Part shown: piece after piece, positions 1 through 6,705 of the stretch
Layout of the letters: every line of letters starts with the position of its first letter
How positions within the stretch are numbered: the first letter of the stretch is position 1
Assembly: GCA_013813215.1 (NCBI GenBank)
Contig: JACCSC010000328.1
Span: 1-12,620, forward strand
From: Geodermatophilaceae bacterium
GTDB lineage: Bacteria; Actinomycetota; Actinomycetes; Mycobacteriales; Geodermatophilaceae
DNA: 12,620 nt
Reading direction: 5' to 3'
The notes under the pieces: model-generated
The model's database searches: none
Told to the model about the DNA's origin: nothing
What the model saw: the letters and a program-made list of their open reading frames with translations, nothing else
Translations under genes and position numbers: made by a program

Positions 1-226
1 CCACGGGTCGGGCAGGCTTCTGATCAAGCCATCACGGTGACGAACCGGGTCGACGTCGCCCACCACGCGAGTGGACAGATCCCGGCAAAGGCACCCACGA
101 CAGGGCCAAGCGATTCACGAGTCACACCCGCACGGCAGACGACGCCAACCCTGCCCGGCCGGCCCCAGGCCAGCCACCCAAGACTTACAGGCGGTTCAGC
201 GGAATCGTCGCAGCCGCGACCGCGGG

Positions 227-1777
227 TCACGTGGCTCTCAATTCCGGGACCGCAGTGGCCGGGACAGGCCGGGCACCCCCGTTCGACCTCAGGCGAACTG
301 GATAGCGAAGATCATCCCGCCGAGATGCCTCGGTGACAGCGCAACTATCTCCGTGTCGAGTGCGATTGAGAGCGGCAAGGGCGGAGTCGTCGGCGCTTGG
401 GAGGGTGTGGACGTACTTGCCGGTCGTGGTGATCGAGCCGTGACCGAGTCGTTGCCGAACGATTTCGACGTCGGCGCCGCCCGAAAGGAGCCAGGATGCG
501 TGGGAGTGGCGGAGGTCGTGGGTGCGAGGTCGGGGTTGGAGACCAGCTGCGCTGCAGGCGGGGTACCAAACCTGGGTGCGCCACCAGTTGCGGGGGAGGT
601 GACCGTCCGTGGACGGCGGAGGTCGGGTTCCGCGGGGGTGATCATGGCCGTTACTGCGGCGGGTGGCGCGGTAGCCGGCGAATGCGGCTCGGCAGTGGGG
701 GCATCGGCAGGCGCCTGCGGTGTACGCGGAGAGGGTGGCATGGGGGTAGCGACGGCCGGCGAAGTTGGGCTCTGTAAGGCCCGGATCGGTTGTGTCGCAG
801 GAGGGGCCAATCTTGCTCGTGCGGTGCGCCTCGCCAGTCGGAGCGGACAGCGCTTTGACATCGGCGGCCACTTTGAGAATGGGGTACGGAAACAGCAGGT
901 CCTCGGGTGCCAGAGCGTGGGTGGCCATGTGGGTCTGGAGCGCGGAGATCAGGGTGGGGTCGAGTTTGAATCGCCGCGATTGTCGGTTCTTGGGGTAGGG
1001 CTTGACGAGGAATCTCCCGCCGGTCGGGTGGTCATCGGGCGAGATCTCGGCAACCGCGCGGGAGATGGTGAGGATGCCGGATCGCTGGTCGAGATCGGCG
1101 GGGCGGAGTTCGACGGCTTCGCCCCAGCGCAGGCCGGTGCCGATGAAGGTGTCAACTAGGAGTCGGGCGGGGTCGTTGGGAAGGGCAAGCAGCAGGCGGG
1201 CGATCTCAGCGGGGGTGAGGATGCGGTAGGCCCTGACCGGGACGGTGGGTGTCTTAACGCCGCGGCATGGATGTAGGTGGATGACAAAGTCGTTCAAGGC
1301 GGTGGTGAACACCGCGGACAGAATGATCTTCTGATGCCGGATGGTGGCGGGGGTGACCCCCCGTGCGATGAGGTCGACGACCCATTCGCGGACGTGGATG
1401 GGCAGGATGTCGACCATTCTCATGGGGCCGAACCACGGGAGGATGTGCCGGCCGAGGTTGTAGCGGTAGGACTGTCGGGTGGTGGGTTCCATCACGTGGT
1501 TGGGCAGCCACTTCTCGGTGACGTAACTAGAGAAGCGCAGTTGCCCGGCGCGTGGGTCAAGCTGGTTTCCGGTGGCGAGCAGGCTCTCCGCGTGTTGCCA
1601 TGCGAGGTTGGCGGCCTTCCTGGTCGGATAGGTCCCAGCCGAGCAAGTCCGGCCGCGACCGTCAAGGAAGTACGCGGTGTAGCGGGGCGTGCCGGCGGCA
1701 CCGGTTCTCGTCCGCGTGTAGCCCATCTCCACCAACTTGCCTGCTTGACCGTCATTTGACCGTGGACCCCGCGTCAT
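227..1777 (-). CDS. Tyrosine recombinase (site-specific integrase)
   Basis: Catalyses site-specific integration and excision of the element. The 516-aa product has an N-terminal arm-binding-like region (about 18-70), a SAM-like core-binding domain (about 80-175) and a catalytic domain (about 185-460). All catalytic residues are visible: R217 in GLRWGE, a probable beta-hairpin lysine in PKNRQSRR (about 263), H420 and R423 in HDLRHSHASWL, H446 in LGHGSITT and the nucleophile Y455 in GKYVHT. An unusual insertion (about 345-375) carries a CRCPHCRAA motif. The last roughly 45 residues look unconserved. The ATG at 1777 has no good ribosome site. M18 (1726) starts the typical integrase N-terminus MGYTRTRTG, but GGTGGAG abuts it directly, so the true start is uncertain. 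The gene lies about 95 bp from the half-tRNA att site. Confidence 0.9.
   Translation of the reverse strand: MTRGPRSNDGQAGKLVEMGYTRTRTGAAGTPRYTAYFLDGRGRTCSAGTYPTRKAANLAWQHAESLLATGNQLDPRAGQLRFSSYVTEKWLPNHVMEPTTRQSYRYNLGRHILPWFGPMRMVDILPIHVREWVVDLIARGVTPATIRHQKIILSAVFTTALNDFVIHLHPCRGVKTPTVPVRAYRILTPAEIARLLLALPNDPARLLVDTFIGTGLRWGEAVELRPADLDQRSGILTISRAVAEISPDDHPTGGRFLVKPYPKNRQSRRFKLDPTLISALQTHMATHALAPEDLLFPYPILKVAADVKALSAPTGEAHRTSKIGPSCDTTDPGLTEPNFAGRRYPHATLSAYTAGACRCPHCRAAFAGYRATRRSNGHDHPRGTRPPPSTDGHLPRNWWRTQVWYPACSAAGLQPRPRTHDLRHSHASWLLSGGADVEIVRQRLGHGSITTTGKYVHTLPSADDSALAALNRTRHGDSCAVTEASRRDDLRYPVRLRSNGGARPVPATAVPELRAT
1745..1762. promoter_or_regulatory. Direct repeat TTGACCG at 11-bp spacing
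   Basis: TTGACCG occurs at 1745-1751 and again at 1756-1762, giving an 11-bp period, about one helical turn. The pair lies at the 5' end of the integrase gene. If the integrase starts at 1726, the pair is directly upstream of it. Such phased short repeats between an integrase start and its att core could be arm-type integrase sites or an operator. This is inference; only the repeat itself is seen. Confidence 0.3.
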
Positions 1778-1872
1778 AGAGCGTCACGAACCGACCCCCG
1801 ACGACACGGAAACTCCAGGTCATTAAGGGTATTCGACAGGAGACAGCACCCGCAAGCGGCGGCTGTTGGACG

Positions 1873-1914
1873 CTCATAACCCAGAGGTCGCAGGTTCAAA
1901 TCCTGCCCCCGCTA
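1873..1914 (+). other. att site: 3' half of a tRNA-Met/Ile(CAU) gene
   Basis: Starting at the anticodon loop CTCATAA (1873-1879, anticodon CAT), the sequence has a 3' anticodon-stem strand CCCAG, variable loop AGGTC, a perfect T arm (GCAGG, TTCAAAT, CCTGC; 1890-1906), acceptor strand CCCCGCT (1907-1913) and discriminator A1914. No CCA is encoded. Bases before 1873 do not pair with CCCAG and no D arm or 5' acceptor strand is present, so this is not a functional tRNA. It matches the duplicated core left when an element integrates into a tRNA 3' end, and the adjacent integrase supports that reading. Confidence 0.8.
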
Positions 1915-1935
1915 CAAGATTGTGCACTCGGGCAA

Positions 1936-1963
1936 GGGCTCCGACGCCACGGCGTCGGGGCCC
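1936..1963 (+). terminator. Hairpin, probable old tRNA terminator
   Basis: GGGCTCCGACGC (1936-1947) pairs with GCGTCGGGGCCC (1952-1963) through 12 bp with one T-G wobble, across the 4-nt loop CACG. TTCCTC follows, a weak pyrimidine tail typical of high-GC actinomycetes. It begins 21 nt after the tRNA 3' end, as expected of the original host tRNA terminator. This supports the view that sequence right of the att fragment is the undisturbed chromosome. Confidence 0.6.
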
Positions 1964-2038
1964 TTCCTCATCTGCCGTCGAGCCCTAGCAGCGATCCGGT
2001 GTCGGCGATGCCCGAGCAGCCCACCCGATCGGCTCCGC

Positions 2039-2632
2039 TCAGCGGGTCGAGGCGGTGACGATGGCAGCGAGGTGCGCGCGCGTTCGGACGTCGAGTTTCT
2101 GGAATGCGTGGGCGACAGGCGTTTCGACGGTGCGTCGTGAGATGTGTAGGCGCTCGCCGATCTCGCGGTTCGTGCACCCCGCCGCAACGAGTTGGGCCAC
2201 GGCGACTGCGCTGCGCGAGAACCTTGCAAACGGTCCGGCAGCTGTGTCGGCTGCGCCGACTGCGGCAGCCCGGCGAAGCGCCACGACGGCCTCCGCGGTT
2301 GCCCTCCCGTCGCGAACCCAGCCCACCGGGACCCGCGCGGTGGCTGCCCTGACCGGTCCGGCTAGCCATGGGCGAGGGCGCGGAACTGCACCATGGGCCT
2401 GACGCACCAGCTGGGCTGCACGGCCGGCCGCCCGCCCACTGAGCGCGCCGATCGTCGCCGGTGCAGCGGCGTAGCCGTCGAGCGCGTCCGCAGCGCGCAG
2501 CACTGAGCCGTGTTGGACTGCGACGGTGTGCGCGTCGTCGTAGGCCCGTAGGGCTTGGGAATGGTCGGAGGCGGCCGCGGCGGCATCGCCCAGGAGCAGA
2601 TTCGCTTCGATCTGTTCCCAGCGATGCGGCAA
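2039..2632 (-). pseudogene. C-terminal remnant of a LuxR-family regulator
   Basis: The frame encodes about 197 residues ending in a LuxR/GerE helix-turn-helix: AVAQLVAAGCTNREIGERL, then ISRRTVE and a recognition-helix tail. Upstream lies a stretch (LLLGDAAAAASDHSQAL) like the TPR-like region just before the HTH in large ATP-binding LuxR (LAL) proteins. Such proteins are typically around 900 aa, so the ATPase and most of the helical repeats are missing. The only available start is a TTG at 2632, and an in-frame TAG lies eight codons upstream (2657-2659). A proline stands where related HTH segments usually have His (VETPVAHAF). I read this as a 5'-truncated, probably non-functional gene. A small stand-alone HTH protein is possible but less likely. 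Confidence 0.6.
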
Positions 2633-2696
2633 CGTCGCGGTCGCGACGCGACGCGGCTACCCTCGCGCGACAGGTGTCGGCTCGAGGAGTGCGTCT

Positions 2697-2942
2697 ATGC
2701 AGGGCGGAACCCAGCACGGGATCGAGACCTACAACCCGTGGAGCGTCGTCAACCTGGTCTTCGAGCATCTCGTCGAAGAAGGGCTGCACCCCCAACTGGG
2801 CGGCGCGGATCCGGGTGCGCCGGCTACCGCCCTTCTCCTGGCCCTGGGCATCACGCCCGCGCCGGAGGGCAATCGGCAGGTCAGCGACACGGTGAAGGAG
2901 CAGTTGGCGCAGATGCGCGCGACGGTGCTCGGCGAGCGCTAG
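2697..2942 (+). CDS. Small unrecognised protein (81 aa)
   Basis: I do not recognise a family. The product is soluble and acidic to neutral. It has a distinctive N-terminal block (YNPWSVVNLVFEHLVEEG, residues 12-29), a Gly/Pro/Ala linker, a hydrophobic segment ATALLLALGI and a probable C-terminal helix (VKEQLAQMRATVL). There is no signal peptide and no long membrane span. The start is well supported: GAGGAG at 2684-2689 lies 7 nt before the ATG at 2697. The stop codon overlaps that of the convergent MimR-like gene (TAG at 2940-2942 against its stop at 2939-2941), with no terminator between them. The good ribosome site and protein-like composition argue that it is real. A link to the monooxygenase locus is only inferred from position. 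Confidence 0.7.
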   Translation: MQGGTQHGIETYNPWSVVNLVFEHLVEEGLHPQLGGADPGAPATALLLALGITPAPEGNRQVSDTVKEQLAQMRATVLGER

Positions 2943-4792
2943 CTGCGTGGCGCGCGGCCGTGCGAGGGCACGCTGATGCCGTACTGCCGGATCTTCCGGT
3001 AGATCGTCGCCCGCGACATGCCGAGATCGCGGGCGGCGAGAGCCCGGTTACCGTCGGCGCCGGTGAGCGCGTCGACGATGGCGTCGCGCTCGATCGACTC
3101 CATCGGCGAGAGCACCCGGCGGCTGGTGGCCCGACACCCGGCCGGCAGGTCGGCCTCGGCGATGACCCCCGTACGCCGAGGCTCCGCGGTCTTCTGCAGG
3201 ATGCCGATCAGCTGAGCGACGTTGCCCGGCCACTGCTGCCGCATCAGCACCCGCATCGCCTCGGCCGAGCAGTGCAGCCCGTCGCCTCGGGTCAACCGGT
3301 TCAGCAGGACCGGAACGAGTTCGGGCAGGTCGTCGATGTGGTGGCGCAGCGGAGGAACCTGCACGGAGCTCGGGAAGCAGCCGATGAGGCGGGCCAGCCG
3401 GGGGTCGACCGACTCCCGGGTGGCGCGGGTGATCACCACCCAGGGACGCCCCGGCTGGTCGCGCGCGGCCAGCAGGGCCTCGGTGAGCATCGGCCAGGTC
3501 GAGCCCGGCAGCCGGTCGACGTGGCGCAGCACGACTGTCCCGCCCTCGCGACGCAACTCGTCGTCGACCTCGTCGAGCCACTTCTCCCCGTAGTCGACGC
3601 CGTCGAGGACCCGCAGGTGGGCCGACGGCGTCGCGCCGAGGTGGGCGGCCCGGATCACCGCCAGCTTGCCCACGCCGGGCTCGCCGTTGACGTCGAGCCA
3701 CTCGCGGGACCGGACCTGCTTGTCCACGGTCTGGCAGCACTTCACCCAGCGCGGTGAGCTGCCGACCGCCGTACTGCGGGCTCGTCCCCCCGTGACCAGG
3801 GGCAACGGGTCCCGGCCGGTCGTGGGCAGGGCCGAGTAGAGCTGTACCTGCGCGATGCCCCCCGTCTGGGACTTCTCGTGCCAGCTGGGTCGGCAATTCA
3901 GCCGGGCCACCCCACCGCTGGGCAGCGCCAGGCTCACCACCCGGGCCTTGCCTTCGCTCAAGGCCTCCAACGCGGTACCCAACAGGGCCGCCTGGTCGCG
4001 CGGATCGATCAGCTGGCGGGCGACGTCGTTCAGCATCACCAGGTCGTTGCTGACCGCGAGCACGGGGCCGCCGCCCCGTCGGCAGGCGGCCATGTAGTCG
4101 CGCAGCAGGGACAGCTCCCGGTGGCCGGTGTCAGCCAGCAGGGCCTCTTCGATGCGCTGGGCCAGGGTGGCGACGACGGCGGCCATCATCCGGTTCGCGT
4201 CCTCTCTCCAGCAGGTCAGGTCGACCAGGCCCACGACCTTTCCCGTGACGGGGTGGTGGATCGGCGCGCCGGCGCAGGCCAGGTCCTCCAGGTGCTCCAC
4301 GTAGTGCTCGTGGCCGAAGACCTGGGCGGGGCCGCGGGCCTCCAAGGCGGTGCCGATGCCGTTGGTGCCGGCGTGGCGCTCGGAGTAGCTGAAACCGGGG
4401 ATCAGCCGCACCCGGTCGAGCTTGCGCCGCAGCCGGGTGTCGCCCACCCGGCGGTCGAGGACGACGCCGTCGGCATCGGTGAGGATCAGGCTGGCCGGCT
4501 CGCTGGCGATCTGCGCCGAGGTGGCGGCGAGCACCGAACCGGCGCTGTGCTCCAATCGCGACTCCGCGTCGGGTTCGGCCACGAAGGGCGGCTCGAACGC
4601 GTCCGCCGAGATGTGGAATTCCCGCGAGCGCACCCAGGACGCCTGGATCGCCTCGCGGACCGCCGCCTCCTCCAGCGGCTCGGCGCGCAGGAACTGCTCC
4701 TTGGCCAGCGCCAGCCGCGCCTCGGACACTCTGCCGGTCGCGACCGCACTCGGAGGCCCCGGTGCGGCATGGAATGACCGTCGTCCTACCAA
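2939..4792 (-). CDS. mimR: MimR/AcoR-like GAF-AAA-Fis transcriptional activator
   Basis: Probable activator of the divergent monooxygenase operon. The 617-aa product has a GAF-type sensor region (about 85-225; SYSERHAGTNGIGTALEARG is the AcoR-type signature), a reduced AAA+ region (about 345-530) and a C-terminal Fis-type HTH (about 567-606; NRALAARDLGMSRATIYRKI). Walker A is present (GEPGVGK, 370-376). The GAFTGA sigma-54 contact loop is absent, and the Walker B Asp-Glu is replaced by Arg-His (TVVLRHVDRLP, from 419). This fits actinomycete regulators working with sigma-70-type polymerase. The chosen start is TTG at 4792, preceded by GGGAGG with 4-nt spacing; a GTG near codon 22 is an alternative. 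Family role: MimR is needed for mimABCD transcription in mycobacteria. The effector is unknown, perhaps the substrate or alcohol product. Confidence 0.85.
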   Translation of the reverse strand: MVGRRSFHAAPGPPSAVATGRVSEARLALAKEQFLRAEPLEEAAVREAIQASWVRSREFHISADAFEPPFVAEPDAESRLEHSAGSVLAATSAQIASEPASLILTDADGVVLDRRVGDTRLRRKLDRVRLIPGFSYSERHAGTNGIGTALEARGPAQVFGHEHYVEHLEDLACAGAPIHHPVTGKVVGLVDLTCWREDANRMMAAVVATLAQRIEEALLADTGHRELSLLRDYMAACRRGGGPVLAVSNDLVMLNDVARQLIDPRDQAALLGTALEALSEGKARVVSLALPSGGVARLNCRPSWHEKSQTGGIAQVQLYSALPTTGRDPLPLVTGGRARSTAVGSSPRWVKCCQTVDKQVRSREWLDVNGEPGVGKLAVIRAAHLGATPSAHLRVLDGVDYGEKWLDEVDDELRREGGTVVLRHVDRLPGSTWPMLTEALLAARDQPGRPWVVITRATRESVDPRLARLIGCFPSSVQVPPLRHHIDDLPELVPVLLNRLTRGDGLHCSAEAMRVLMRQQWPGNVAQLIGILQKTAEPRRTGVIAEADLPAGCRATSRRVLSPMESIERDAIVDALTGADGNRALAARDLGMSRATIYRKIRQYGISVPSHGRAPRS

Positions 4793-4838
4793 GGATCCTC
4801 CCGGAGTCCACGCGCGACCCCTGAGCGGCAGCGTTTGC

Positions 4839-4893
4839 CTGTTCGGAGGATAACCCGGCCTGAGCCGCCCGGACAGCTCGTCCGTCCGAACAG
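4839..4893. promoter_or_regulatory. 9-bp inverted repeat, widely spaced
   Basis: CTGTTCGGA (4839-4847) and its exact complement TCCGAACAG (4885-4893) are separated by 37 bp. The arm centres are 46 bp apart, a little over four helical turns, compatible with two half-sites for a dimer or a looped complex. It lies on the activator side of the divergent region. Binding by the MimR-like protein is inferred. Confidence 0.45.
4870..4884. promoter_or_regulatory. Short inverted repeat CGGAC-N5-GTCCG
   Basis: CGGAC (4870-4874) and GTCCG (4880-4884) form a perfect 5-bp dyad around AGCTC. It abuts the right arm of the larger repeat. Short GC-rich dyads can arise by chance in this DNA, so support is modest. 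Confidence 0.3.
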
Positions 4894-4900
4894 CCCCCTT

Positions 4901-4915
4901 GTCTCATGTTGAGAC
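4901..4915. promoter_or_regulatory. Palindrome GTCTCA-N3-TGAGAC, probable activator site
   Basis: GTCTCATGTTGAGAC is a perfect 6-bp dyad with a 3-bp spacer, about 90 bp upstream of the prmA start. Its AT-richer centre stands out from the GC-rich surroundings. Size and symmetry suit a Fis-type HTH dimer. It is the best single candidate for the operator of the MimR-like protein, by inference. Confidence 0.5.
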
Positions 4916-5004
4916 CGCCGTCACAACGGGCGAGGCGTTTGCTCACCCAGAGGCGCTGACGTGATGTCTGCGCGCCCCCCGAGCACGCGGTGAAGGAGTG
5001 ACGG

Positions 5005-6660
5005 ATGAGTCGGCAGAGCGTCGCAGCTGCTCACAAGAAGATCCAGGAACTGTCGTGGGAGCCGATGTACCACGAGCCGGTCAAGCACTACGGCACGGAC
5101 TACACCTTCCAGAAGGCCCAGAAGCGGGACCCGCTCAAGCAGGTGCTGCGCTCCTACTTCCCCATGCAGGAGGAGAAGGACCACCGGGTCTACGGCGCGT
5201 CCGACGGCGCCATCCGCGGCAACATGTTCCGGCAGGTGCAGGAGCGCTGGATGGAGTGGCAGAAGCTCTTCCTGTCCATCATCCCGTTGCCGGAGATCTC
5301 CGCGGCCCGGGCCATGCCGCTGCTGTTCCGCACCGTGCCCAACCCGGAGCTGCACAACGGCCAGGCCATCCAGATGATCGACGAGGTCCGGCACTCGACG
5401 ATCCAGCAGAACCTCAAGCGCCTGTACATGAACAACTACATCGACCCCGCCGGCTTCAACAACAGCCTGCGCAACTTCCAGAGCGACTACTGCGGCACCA
5501 TCGGCCGGCAGTTCGCCGAGGGGTTCATCACCGGTGACGCGATCACCGCGGCGAGCATCTACCTGACGATCGTGGCCGAGACGGCCTTCACGAACACCCT
5601 GTTCGTGGCCATGCCGGCCGAGGCGGCGGCGAACGGCGACTACCTGCTGCCCACGGTGTTCCACTCGGTCCAGTCCGACGAGTCGCGGCACATCAGCAAC
5701 GGCTACGCCACGCTGCTCATGGCGCTGTCGGACGAGAGCAACCACCAGCTGCTCGAGCGCGACCTGCGCTACGCCTGGTGGAACAACCACCGGGTGGTCG
5801 ACGCCGCCATCGGCACCTTCATCGAGTACGGCACGAAGGACCGCCGCAAGGATCGCGAGAGCTACGCCGAGATGTGGCGTCGGTGGATCTACGACGACTA
5901 CTACCGCAGCTACCTCGTGCCGCTGGAGAAGTACGGCCTGGTCATCCCGCACGACCTGATCGAGGAGGCCTGGAACCAGATCTGGAACAAGGGCTACGTG
6001 CACGAGGTGGCGCAGTTCTTCGCCACCGGCTGGCTGGCCAACTACTGGCGGATCGACGCGATGACCGACAAGGACTTCGAGTGGTTCGAGCACAAGTACC
6101 CAGGTTGGTACAACAAGTACGGCAAGTGGTGGGAGAACTACAACCGTCTCGCGACCCCGAACGGGCACAACCCGATCGTGTTCGAGGACGTCGACTACGT
6201 GTACCCCCACCGCTGCTGGACCTGCATGGTGCCCTGCCTGGTCCGCGAGGACATGGTCATGGCCGAGGTGGACGGCCAGTGGCGCACCTACTGCCACGAG
6301 ATGTGCAAGTGGACCGACGAGACCGCCTTCCGCCCGACCTACATGGGCCGCGAGACGCCGAACATGGGCAAGCTGATCGGCAAGCGCGAGTGGGAGACGC
6401 TGTACCACGAATGGAACTGGGCCGACGTGGTCTCCGACATGGGCTTCGTGCGCGACGACGGCAAGACCATGGTGGCCCAGCCGCACCTGAACCTCGACCC
6501 CAAGAAGATGTGGACGCTGGACCACATGCGGCGCTGCCCACCGCTGCTGAGCCCGAACGTCCTGCTCAACCAGATGTCGGCCGAGGATCGCGACGCGTTC
6601 CACGCGGACTACATCAAGCAGGGGCCTGCCGGTCGCTCGTCGGGGTCACCCAAGCCGTAG
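5005..6660 (+). CDS. prmA: Propane/phenol-type monooxygenase hydroxylase, alpha subunit (PrmA/MimA)
   Basis: Catalytic subunit of a soluble di-iron monooxygenase that inserts one O2 oxygen into a small organic substrate. The 551-aa length is normal for PrmA/MimA. All di-iron ligands are visible: E97, E127 and H130 (DEVRH), E192, E226 and H229 (DESRH). The spacings 30, 65 and 34 equal those of methane monooxygenase MmoX (E114, E144/H147, E209, E243/H246). A C-terminal cysteine cluster (C404, C407, C411; C430, C434) resembles the structural zinc site of phenol hydroxylase. Cytoplasmic; expected to pair with PrmC as an (alpha-beta)2 hydroxylase. GAAGGAG 6 nt upstream fixes the ATG. Substrate range is not decided by sequence: propane, acetone and phenol are known for close families. 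First gene of the operon and divergent from the activator. Confidence 0.93.
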   Translation: MSRQSVAAAHKKIQELSWEPMYHEPVKHYGTDYTFQKAQKRDPLKQVLRSYFPMQEEKDHRVYGASDGAIRGNMFRQVQERWMEWQKLFLSIIPLPEISAARAMPLLFRTVPNPELHNGQAIQMIDEVRHSTIQQNLKRLYMNNYIDPAGFNNSLRNFQSDYCGTIGRQFAEGFITGDAITAASIYLTIVAETAFTNTLFVAMPAEAAANGDYLLPTVFHSVQSDESRHISNGYATLLMALSDESNHQLLERDLRYAWWNNHRVVDAAIGTFIEYGTKDRRKDRESYAEMWRRWIYDDYYRSYLVPLEKYGLVIPHDLIEEAWNQIWNKGYVHEVAQFFATGWLANYWRIDAMTDKDFEWFEHKYPGWYNKYGKWWENYNRLATPNGHNPIVFEDVDYVYPHRCWTCMVPCLVREDMVMAEVDGQWRTYCHEMCKWTDETAFRPTYMGRETPNMGKLIGKREWETLYHEWNWADVVSDMGFVRDDGKTMVAQPHLNLDPKKMWTLDHMRRCPPLLSPNVLLNQMSAEDRDAFHADYIKQGPAGRSSGSPKP

Positions 6661-6676
6661 GCACGTGACAGTAGGG

Positions 6677-6705
6677 GAGGAGGACCCGGATCCCGGGTCC
6701 TCCTC
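6677..6705 (+). terminator. Perfect 13-bp hairpin between prmA and prmB
   Basis: GAGGAGGACCCGG (6677-6689) and CCGGGTCCTCCTC (6693-6705) are exact complements around the loop ATC, starting 17 nt after the prmA stop. There is no T-tract (TCTGCTC follows), which is common for actinomycete terminators. Within an operon it could be a partial terminator or a stabiliser of the prmA 3' end, raising hydroxylase alpha transcript over the downstream genes. Confidence 0.6.

Larger units (their letters stand above)
1..1914. mobile_element. Right-hand end of a tRNA-integrated element
   Basis: The segment contains a complete tyrosine recombinase gene and ends at a partial tRNA gene (3' half only). Elements that enter a tRNA 3' end rebuild the tRNA at one junction and leave just the core fragment at the other; this is the fragment-bearing junction. 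The integrase lies just inside it and is transcribed away from it, into the element. The other end, with the restored tRNA, would be to the left outside the window. Whether this is an integrative plasmid (pSAM2-like), a prophage or an island cannot be told, because no replication, transfer or phage gene is visible. Bases 1-226, left of the integrase, hold no gene I can support. Confidence 0.7.
4793..5004. promoter_or_regulatory. Divergent control region between mimR-like gene and prmA
   Basis: This 212-bp gap separates the TTG start of the minus-strand activator from the ATG of prmA and must hold promoters for both directions. It carries three inverted repeats within 80 bp (4839-4893, 4870-4884, 4901-4915), listed separately. 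The prmA ribosome site GAAGGAG (4992-4998) lies 6 nt before its ATG. No convincing -35/-10 pair and no -24/-12 sigma-54 promoter is evident, so promoter positions are not assigned. Confidence 0.65.

Noticed and set aside
24..230. Possible small gene left of the integrase (minus strand, 68 codons)
   Set aside because: No clear ribosome site, no recognisable motif and low-complexity composition; bases 1-226 hold nothing I can support.
71..1159. Open frame (362 codons) antisense to the integrase
   Set aside because: Low-complexity Gly/Val/Arg composition with no family motif; the opposite strand encodes an integrase with all catalytic residues.
1873..1914. Functional tRNA gene
   Set aside because: Only the anticodon loop onward is present; there is no D arm, 5' acceptor strand or 5' anticodon-stem strand.
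1968..2795. Open frame (275 codons) on the minus strand over the LuxR remnant and the small gene
   Set aside because: The translation is Arg/Ser-rich without domains; the LuxR HTH is in another frame of that strand.
4939..4967. Possible sigma-70 promoter TTGCTC-N17-TGATGT before prmA
   Set aside because: The -35-like hexamer and spacing are fair, but the -10 hexamer matches the consensus at only two positions; not enough to call.
4921..6603. Long open frame (560 codons) antisense to prmA
   Set aside because: Its Val/Leu/Asp/His-rich composition is typical of the antisense frame of a GC-rich gene, and prmA on the other strand has all family motifs.
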